The notes under the pieces: model-generated
The model's input: the letters and a program-made list of their open reading frames with translations, nothing else
Told to the model about the DNA's origin: nothing
Database searches by the model: none
NCBI GenBank assembly: GCA_949987565.1
Contig: OX465104.1
Coordinates: 14,230,241 to 14,294,240, forward strand
DNA: 64,000 nucleotides
Reading direction: 5' to 3'
From: Luidia sarsii
Taxonomy: Eukaryota; Echinodermata; Asteroidea; Paxillosida; Luidiidae
Shown here: piece after piece, positions 57,575 through 64,000 of the stretch
Layout of the letters: each line of letters starts with the position of its first letter
Position numbering within the stretch: the first letter of the stretch is position 1
Translations under genes and position numbers: made by a program

Positions 57575-58189
57575 AGCATTTTTGAATCGTAATCAATATC
57601 AAGTAAAAAAATGCTTCCGATAGAAATTCCGCAACAGAGGTTGGGCCTTTTGCACCTCAAGAAAAATATATATTTTTTTATTTTCAATTTTCTTTCTCCC
57701 CCCCTTCCTTTGTCAAGGAGTGAATAAATCTTCACGAGGAAATGATAACCAATTACATACATGTACATGTGTTCAAATGCTCTTTGCTGCAGGCATTCAA
57801 CCCCCCCCCCCTTCCCATTTCTTCGGATTCAATAAATTAAAATTGGAATAAAAATATACAAATTTCATTGCGGAATTTTCCGTCCTAGAAATGGTTGCTG
57901 AAAAAACAAATTGACTATAAAATTAAAATAATTGTTATCATGAATTCAAAATTGATACTGTTAAACTTAATTCTACTGGACCTTAGCAAAATAAAATTAC
58001 ATTTGTGTAATAAAGTATAATTATAAGAGCATTTGTGACTTGGTTTTGGCAGAAGGCGACATCAATGTATCTTTTGCAACACCCAGTTTGATTCCAAGTA
58101 CCAACTAGTCTTTTCAATTTGAGCAGAATCCCACAAGGAGCTGTGTGAAGGATTGGAGATCCCATCCATGTAAGAGGAACTGAGAGTTT

Positions 58190-58560
58190 CCTATCACTGA
58201 CTGAAATGGCAAAGAAAACAGATCTGAAGGGACCAGGATTTCAATCCAAACCTCTGGGTTTTATGTACCAGCACTGTTGTCATCAGAGCTATCCAGCCCT
58301 CTGATGGTGGCCTTCCAAAATAGTCAACTAGTCTTTGCTGTGGGTAGTGGCACCAGTCCCAGGTGTTTAACCATTTAACTGCTGTATATCACCTGGATTT
58401 ACGTACCAGCGTTCTTACCACCGGTGTGGGGGTGCCAGTCAGAAGCAGTTAACCATCCTCTGCCGTGTATCTCCAGGGATCACGTCCCTCCCATTTTCAT
58501 TCAGATGCAAAGGAAAATTTGCTGTTAACCTGGCTGCAGCAGCTGGGGGATCACACAACT
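58190..58560 (-). mobile_element. SINE-like family 1, long copy
   Basis: The minus strand has the leader from GTTAACAGC and CATTTGGGGTGC-like sequence, CAAAGACTAGTTGACTATTTTGG, CCACCATCAGAGGGCTGG, ATAGCTCTGATG (box A), CAAACCAGAGG, a degenerate box B and the body TTTCTTTGCCATTTCAGTCAG. Segments match 61330-61640 and 38640-38790, showing that the family extends well upstream of the tRNA-like head. Confidence 0.5.
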
Positions 58561-60763
58561 TGCATGCCCCCCAGTAGTAAAACCATCGCTTTGTGAGAAG
58601 CCAGACTGCAATGAAGATCTCAGCAAGTGAGGCCTGTGCTCAAGACAGTTTGGGTTGGTAGACCCGATGTTCCCACATCATCGGACATTCTCAGAAACGA
58701 TGCACGTTGAAAATAGCACTCTGAAAACTAGCATTTTTTCGAAAAGGCATTCTCGCCAGTCTTCCAATGGGTGAGTGTAAGCTTGTCCTTGACTTCTTGT
58801 ACCGAGGTGCCTTGAGGTAAACGACATGAAGTGATACTGGGTTCTATCTTGAGGATGCGTTTTATGCAACTGTTCCGTTTGAACTTTTGTTAGCCACTTC
58901 ATGAAAACGGCAATGATATGGGCACAATCAGATCTCAACATGGAGACAATCCTGGGAAAACCGAATGTGAAGAATGACAAGTTTCATCCCTACCATTTGA
59001 GTTGCATAAAAATCCGCTTTTGTAAAAAAAGGGGAAAAAAATCATACAAGCCCACTTATCGTCGTGTGAGTGTGAAAACATTGTATCTCAGATTTACGCC
59101 TGGTTGAGAAACAACGTATAAATCGATGTGCTCTTTAAACTCTGTCTCTTCAAACTAAAAAAATGATAATGCACGTATTACAGTTTGAAGACAAGGCATT
59201 ACAAACAAACAAGCCCCATTATGTTCATGCCTGTGTGCCAACGTATTGCTTCAAACCAAAAGAGGTCCAATGGATGAAAAACCCTTACAATGCTTTTTTT
59301 TGGCACTGACACGACGTTACGATGATGTGGTGTACAAAATAAAAAACGTTTTCACATAATGGCGTGACGCAAACAATTCAGTGCAAAACACCAACCTCTA
59401 CTAAAATCACTTGAGACCAATTTGATTCGATCAAGAGGGCTCACGACAATAGTGCAAGTCATTGAGATCTCAGCGGCACAACAGCACCGCACGAGCCGTC
59501 TATAAAGGTAAGATTATGGTGAGCTGACGGCAGGTCGGCCAAAACCGTGCTGCCGAGAGGCTTGTGAGTGGAGGCCAGTCAGCATCGATCCTGCTCGCAT
59601 TTCATTTGTTAAGTACAGTGCCGCTGAATCCATGCCGTTAAACTTTGGTGGGTCCATTCCACGCCAGTGAGGTGCTCAGAAAAAGCGCAGACGACCGTCG
59701 ACAATCCATAGGCAGTCCCGATTGAATCTCGTCTTCTCCTCGATGCTCCGCCGGAAATCCGCCAAAATACGACCGACTAGGACGAATTCGGCACGGCTGG
59801 TGCAACGAGGCTGTCAACTCGACTGGGTTTTCCTCTCCAAAAATCAGCTGCCAAGACGGTCAGGAAGGAAGGAATCCCGCGCACATTACACACCCATGGA
59901 GTTTCTTCGAGTCTCTAGAAAAGAGAGAGAGAGTGAGAGAGGGAGAGAGAGAAGACAGATACATCTGTTGGTGGGCACCGCGGCTCTCAGTCTTGTTCCC
60001 CGTCTCTAGAAGGAAAACGCTTGACGGTATGTACACTGTACACAGGCTGCGCGTCGTGATTATGTACAGTGGGATGGCCGGGCCGGATCGCCGCCCGGTC
60101 GCCGAGCTATCATCACCGGGGGCACTCTCCGTGGGACTGGTTGGAAAAGCGGCTATAACCATGGTGATCCTGAGTAGGGAGGGGGGGAGAGAGAAAGGGT
60201 ACAAAAAGACACCGCTGACTAGAGAAACAACAACAGTGCTGTGGTTGAATGAATGCCACGGCTCGGTGACGATTCACTCGTTGTTAAACGGTCGTCCGAA
60301 ACTAGGGATGTCCAAACTGGACCTTACTACGAATATGCGAACCGCAACATCACAGAACACATTCAAGCAAGCTAAAGTCACCAGATCAAGTTCAGAAAGT
60401 GGGAACGGCAGACCTGTCACATGTACAGTCATTGCTGACATGACAATGAGTCTGGATTTCACTGCATGGACAGAGAGCAGAGCGATGACCGGAAACTCTT
60501 TCAAACCAGAGCGTATTTGTTATGTAGAGGTTACATTGATACGTTGTACCAGTATGTGTAAATGTTTCTCTGCGTATTGCAATCGTACGTGCTTTGTCGT
60601 TATAACGGGAGTTGACTGTAATACCAGTGACATAGATAATTACACTTTTATGTAAATAAAAGACAAACCTAGTCAAACCTAGCACAATCAGAAGGAGTGT
60701 GGCTTTTGTCATGCTACATATTGTAAGGCTGAAAAAACTCTTTGTTCAAAAACTTGGCACAAC

Positions 60764-60828
60764 GGTGGTGCCCGGATTCGGAGGGTTCGGCGCAAAGCAG
60801 CACCACTGGTGCTCCGAATTCGCAGGAT
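60764..60828. repeat. EcoRI-centred foldback repeat, second copy
   Basis: GTGGTGCCCGGATTCGGAGG, TTCGGCG, AGCACCACTGGTGCT, CCGAATTCG. It lies about 140 bp past the stop codon of the USP36/42-like gene and so may be in its 3' UTR. Confidence 0.5.
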
Positions 60829-60965
60829 GGTTAAGCTGTTCAGGAACAGCATGGTCTGTGCCTTCTTGGTTTTTCACAAAAAACGGCGGCGGCGAGGGGC
60901 GCTTCTTTCGCAGACAGGATCCTGTGGAGGAGGTGGCTGGGTAAGGCAGCTTGTACTTTGCAGAG

Positions 60966-61124
60966 TTAAAATGTCTTAATTGAAAATAAAAAGGGGGAGG
61001 GGGTTTCAGCAATGTTGGGCAGTCTGACCTTGTTTCTCGTGTTCTGCAAGGACTGGAACGGATTGTGGTGTCCGCCAAACAGCTGTTGTCTCCCACTCTC
61101 AAGAAGCTTCTTGACTTTCTTCAC
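60966..61124 (-). CDS. USP36/42-like terminal exon
   Basis: The acceptor is ATCAATCTAG after a T-rich tract. 52 codons, VKKVKKLLESG...NPFQSLQNTRNK...FSIKTF, and TAA. The N.FQ.LQ..RN block is the family's last conserved motif. The phase 0 join reproduces the DRGK-VKKVKK continuity expected in the family. Confidence 0.75.
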   Translation of the reverse strand: MKKVKKLLESGRQQLFGGHHNPFQSLQNTRNKVRLPNIAETPSPFLFSIKTF

Positions 61125-63197
61125 CTAGATTGATGACACAAAAAAAATAATTAAAGAATTTGAAGTAAAAAAAAAAAAAACGGTTGCAAACTGCTCACTG
61201 TCTAAAATGACCTGCAATACATGAATCTCAAAGGTTAGAGGGCCTTTCTCAAAGGCCTTTGAGAAAGGTCCTGCTGGGATTGAAACGTCAGGCCCTCTAA
61301 CTTTTGAGATTAGAACATTTGGATAAGATTTGAAGATTTCAAAAACTGACTGGGAAATCTTTGAGCAAATTGAAAAAAATAAAAAAATAAAAAGATAAAA
61401 TCGAAAAATTTGACTGGACCGGAATTTGAACCCGAGACCGCTGGTTTTGCGTACCAGAGCTCTTACCATCAGAGCTATCCACTTATCCAGCCCTCAGATG
61501 GTGGTCTTCCAAAATAGTCAACTGGTCTTTGTCGGGGTTGGGGTGCAAGTCAGAAGCAATTCAACCATTAACTGTCATATAACTCCAGGGATCACGCCCC
61601 CGCTATCATTCAGATGCATTCTTTTGAGATGAAACGTGACTCTTAACCCTTTAAACTCAGCCCTGCACAAAAACGGACGCCGGCGTCCGCTAAAATAAAT
61701 CACTTATAACTCTTTATCTACCGCCCTCTGTTGGTCAAAAGTGGTACCATTGGAAAGGTGAATAAACAAGCTTTCTAACCATAGTATGGTACCCTATGTC
61801 GGACGTATACAAAAATAAATACAGGCTGAAAAATAAGCCAGACCAACCCTTTTTCTGTCATTCACAAGCGTTCGCGAGTTTCGGCCCAAAGTGTGCAACT
61901 TCCGGTTGAATTATCGCGTCAAATACTTCATACTACAGCTTCAGAATGCCCCAAAAGAAGCCTGAAAAGACGCTACATATTGGCCAGTGTTCCAGAACAA
62001 CATATGGAGGAGAAAACATTTCAGATAATGTTGAATTTCTTCGATAAGAGCAGAGAAAAGACGATCATGAAGTGGCATACTAGCTGGATGTATAATTGTT
62101 TATCTACCCATGCATGTACATGTACATTGACCAATACACGTTTACAGGCATGGTAATAGATCATTTGAATGGCATCATTTTGGGGGTAATACTCACTTTT
62201 GTCAACATATTTTGATATGGATAGAAAGAGTATTAGTTGTAGAATACAAAAATGAAGTCAAAACTTTCTCAGTATTTTTCTAAAATTATGAAATTTACAT
62301 AAATATGAAAAAAATGAAATTTTCAAATTCAAATGAGAGATTAAAAATGGCCGCAATTTTTTTCCAAAAGCCCCTGGAGGATTTATTTCTGCACAGAAAT
62401 GTAGCTCAATATGTAAGCTTTAGAATATAATGTGATGAGGTTTCTGAAAAGAAATGAGGACAAAATCACAGCACATGCAAAACTCACAAAAATGGGCCTG
62501 AGTTTAAAGGGTTAAAAGAGCCTGCACTCAGGGAAGTGCCCATCGTCAGGAGAATTTATACAAAAGCCGGCCTTTAAAAAAGATAGTTTGCGATTTGCAT
62601 TTTGGTCACTTAAGTCAGTAAACAGTTAGTAACAATTTTTGTATACTATACCAACAGGAAAAAGGGCAACTAGTTTCACGGAAAGTTGTCTGGAAGGGCC
62701 TATTCATTTGATCAGTGATGGTTAAAAAATGTGCAATGTGTAAAATTGATCAAAGGTATAATAATTTTATGGTCTAACAATGTCATCTGTTGCAGGTAAT
62801 CAGATGATCGTTTCTAAGTCACAAGGAAACAACCCCCCTCATAATTTCTGCTTTTGATGGGGAAGGGAGGCTTTGATTTTGTCAGCAATTCACAAAAAGA
62901 TTGAAGCCGTGAGATTTTCTAAAATAGTAAGATTGACATTTTGGTCATTTGAGCAGGTAAGAAGTTTGCTACATATTTCTATCGTTTTTTTTTTTTTAAA
63001 GAGCTCATATTTTGTGTAGTGTCATATATGGCACTATGTGCTTTTTACAGGGGGAGGGGTTAGGTGAGAACTGATTTCTTGTCCACCGACCTTTCCTCTG
63101 TCAAAATCCTCTTCGTACTGGTCGCGCTGTCTCTCTTGTCTGACATCCTCTTCAACCTCATTGTCCAGAGCACTACAACCTCCATCCCATGATTTGA
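60966..63197 (-). CDS. USP36/USP42-type ubiquitin C-terminal hydrolase, last two exons (partial)
   Basis: Minus-strand exons 63197-63091 and 61124-60966 join in phase to encode 87 residues. They run KSWDGG.SAL, VRQERQRDQYEEDFDRGK, then VKKVKKLLESG, NPFQSLQNTRNK and a stop at 60966-60968. The order WDG..SA, a charged helix, (D/E)EEFDRGK, K(V/I)KK(V/I)K, N.FQ.LQ.(T)RN is the conserved extreme C-terminus of USP36 and USP42 (fly scrawny). These are nucleolar/nuclear deubiquitinases; the catalytic USP domain lies far upstream of this tail and beyond the window. The first exon begins after CAG in phase 1 (its preceding base is in the missing exon). Its donor is a weak AAG|GTCGGT. Whether the gene is USP36-like or USP42-like cannot be decided from the tail. 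The final 19 residues after NTRNK look unconserved. Confidence 0.8.
61180..61640 (-). mobile_element. tRNA-derived SINE-like element, most complete copy (family 1)
   Basis: Read on the minus strand: a leader CAAAGACCAGTTGACTATTTTGG, then a tRNA-like head (AGCTCTGATGGTAAGAGC as box A, GGTCTCGGGTTCAAATTCC as box B) with a CTGGT/ACCAG anticodon-like stem. A body follows with CCCAGTCAGTTTTTG, a foldback CTTTCTCAAAGGCCTTTGAGAAAG, and a tail CATTTTAGACAGTGAGCAG ending in a T run. Each module recurs in other copies in the window (1.6, 2.1, 30.6, 54.3 and 58.3 kb). A tRNA-derived promoter and a shared tail are typical of SINEs. No target duplication was resolved. Confidence 0.65.
61643..62515. mobile_element. 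piggyBac-type nonautonomous DNA transposon with TTAA duplications
   Basis: TTAA at 61643-61646 and again at 62512-62515 flank a segment whose ends are CCCTTTAAACTCAG and its exact reverse complement CTGAGTTTAAAGGG, a perfect 14-bp terminal inverted repeat continuing imperfectly. TTAA target duplication plus TIRs starting CCC is the hallmark of the piggyBac superfamily. The 865-bp interior has no transposase; its longest open frame (about 87 codons) shows no DDD motif. It sits in the last intron of the USP gene, next to a SINE. The intact TIRs and target sites suggest a fairly recent insertion. Confidence 0.85.
62585..62650 (+). mobile_element. Dispersed tail module, also at 7085-7140, 14403-14470 and 62930-62975
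   Basis: GATTTGCATTTTGGTCACTT, AAGTCAGTAAACAG, TAACAATTTTTGTATA. Near-identical words occur at the three other positions on the same strand. In reverse they end the SINE at 61180-61230 and lie in the 1.6 kb copy. The most economical reading is a shared 3' tail that spreads separately by 5' truncation. Confidence 0.45.
63091..63197 (-). CDS. USP36/42-like penultimate exon
   Basis: 107 nt: two bases completing a split codon, then 35 codons KSWDGGCSAL...EEDFDRGK. The acceptor is ATGAACCAG, preceded on the coding strand by more than 300 nt of CT-rich microsatellite. The donor is GTCGGT at 63090. The upstream sequence stays open (MHEPV...), so an alternative start of the exon cannot be excluded. 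Confidence 0.75.
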
Positions 63198-63204
63198 CTG
63201 GTTC

Positions 63205-63535
63205 ATGCATCGATGGGGAGAGAGAGCGAGCGTGTGAGAGGGAGAAAGTGATTGATACAGACAGAGAGAAAATGAGGGGAAATGAGGATAGAGAGAAGGG
63301 AGGGAGAGAGTGAACAGAGAAACACAGAGAGACAGAGAGACAGGAAGACAGAGAGAGGGAGAGACGGAGAGACAGAGGCAGAGGGTCAGTGAGACAGGGA
63401 GGCAAAGAGACAGAGACACAGGGAGACAGAGAGACAGAGACACAGAGGCAGAGAGACAGGGTGACAGACAGACAGAGGCAGAGAGACAGGAAGACAGAGG
63501 CAGAGACACAGGGAGACAGAGAGACAGAGAATGTT
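63205..63535 (+). repeat. GACA/GAGA microsatellite upstream of the USP exon
   Basis: Degenerate GACAGAGA and GACACAGG units. On the USP coding strand this is CT-rich and lies directly upstream of the acceptor at 63198. Confidence 0.9.
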
Positions 63536-63819
63536 AGCCGTCAATTACAAAAGATACAAACTCTTGGGAATATAATAGGCAGGACATGTCCGTGATTAAG
63601 ACACACTATGGTCAGCAATCCTGTTCTAACCTTGGGAGGAATTCTGAAGGTTTTTTTTGCTCCTCAAGCAGCTCTTTGACAAGTAGGGTCCAATTGTGTG
63701 GACTAGGGTGACAAATCTTGTCACAGGCTGGGGAAGAACGTTCACGCTGAGCAGGGTTTTTATCCCCTAGCCGAATGGCAAAGACTTATTTTGTGGAAGG
63801 TTTTCGGTGACACCATGTA

Positions 63820-64000
63820 ACACGGAGTGTGGCTCTCTCAGTAACAATTCTCTTTCAAGGAGTTTGGCTCTTTCAGTAACACAGCTCTTTCAAGAAGGAG
63901 TGTGGCTCTTTCAGTAACACAGCTCTTTCAAGAAGGAGTGTGGCTCTTTCAGTAACACAGCTCTTTCAAGAAGGAGTGTGGCTCTTTCAGTAACACAGCT
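63820..64000 (+). repeat. 38-bp tandem repeat reaching the window edge
   Basis: Units GAGTGTGGCTCTTTCAGTAA plus CACAGCTCTTTCAAGAAG, about five copies, the first two diverged. The array continues beyond the window. Confidence 0.9.

Larger units (their letters stand above)
57580..60965. other. Region downstream of the USP36/42-like gene
   Basis: Contains the long SINE copy at 58190-58560, a GA tract near 59925-59955 and the foldback at 60764-60828. A 208-codon frame at 60029-60655 (+), ending at an AATAAA-containing sequence, shows no known domain and was not called. Confidence 0.4.
61125..63090 (-). other. Last intron of the USP36/42-like gene
   Basis: A 1966-bp intron holding a nearly complete tRNA-derived SINE (61180-61640), a piggyBac-type nonautonomous element (61643-62515) and one or two fragments of the SINE 3' tail (62585-62650, 62930-62975). 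The rest is AT-rich without coding features. Confidence 0.6.

Noticed and set aside
60029..60655. 208-codon + strand frame ending near an AATAAA
   Set aside because: No recognisable domain. It overlaps a GA-rich tract region and lies just downstream of the USP gene on the opposite strand. It is long for chance but not convincing without expression data.
62930..62975. Second piggyBac or separate element after 62515
   Set aside because: Only a diverged fragment of the SINE tail module is seen; there are no inverted ends.

Overview
The window is eukaryotic, almost certainly from a marine invertebrate animal. Genes are sparse and split by GT-AG introns, the proteins match animal ubiquitin-pathway families, and most of the DNA is tandem repeats, tRNA-derived SINE-like elements and small DNA transposons. 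The very common self-complementary hexamer repeat (TACATG)n and the frequent TAGGCCTA words suggest, from general impression only, an invertebrate deuterostome (echinoderm, hemichordate or cephalochordate). I cannot name the species.

Three loci can be supported as genes. (1) A complete four-exon gene on the + strand at 36241-39339 encodes the ubiquitin-conjugating enzyme E2 S (UBE2S, 213 aa), the E2 that extends K11-linked chains with the APC/C. It has a CpG-rich promoter with two CCAAT boxes and a CHR-like site. (2) A single-exon secreted C-type-lectin-like gene lies at 43964-44613 on the + strand, interrupted by a one-base frameshift. (3) The last two exons of a USP36/USP42-type deubiquitinase lie on the - strand (63197-63091 and 61124-60966). 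The rest of that gene is beyond the right edge. One further internal exon (18421-18241, - strand) is possible but unidentified.

Layout: 0.6-32 kb is dominated by clusters of TACATGTA/GTAC palindromic repeats, with SINE-like elements and a 1.1 kb (GGA)n purine tract at 11.8-12.9 kb. A (GGGGTT)n array sits at 33.2-33.6 kb. CpG-rich, promoter-like DNA (33.8-36.2 kb) leads into UBE2S, whose first intron holds a MITE with long inverted ends and a second dispersed repeat. Then come degenerate minisatellites around the lectin gene, a 1.8 kb plant-type telomere-like (TTTAGGG)n array at 46.46-48.29 kb, and about 6 kb of unremarkable DNA. After that are a ~68-bp minisatellite of about 27 copies (54.7-56.6 kb), nested MITEs at 57.2-57.6 kb, and the USP locus, whose last intron contains a piggyBac-type nonautonomous element with intact TTAA duplications and a nearly full-length SINE. 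The window ends inside a 38-bp tandem repeat.

UBE2S and USP36/42 both act on ubiquitin, but they are about 21 kb apart with repeats between them, and I see no evidence that they are co-regulated. Most long open frames here are by-products of trinucleotide or hexanucleotide repeats and were not called as genes. SINE and MITE families were identified by comparing copies within the window; family names other than piggyBac-type and pogo/Tc1-type are descriptive.
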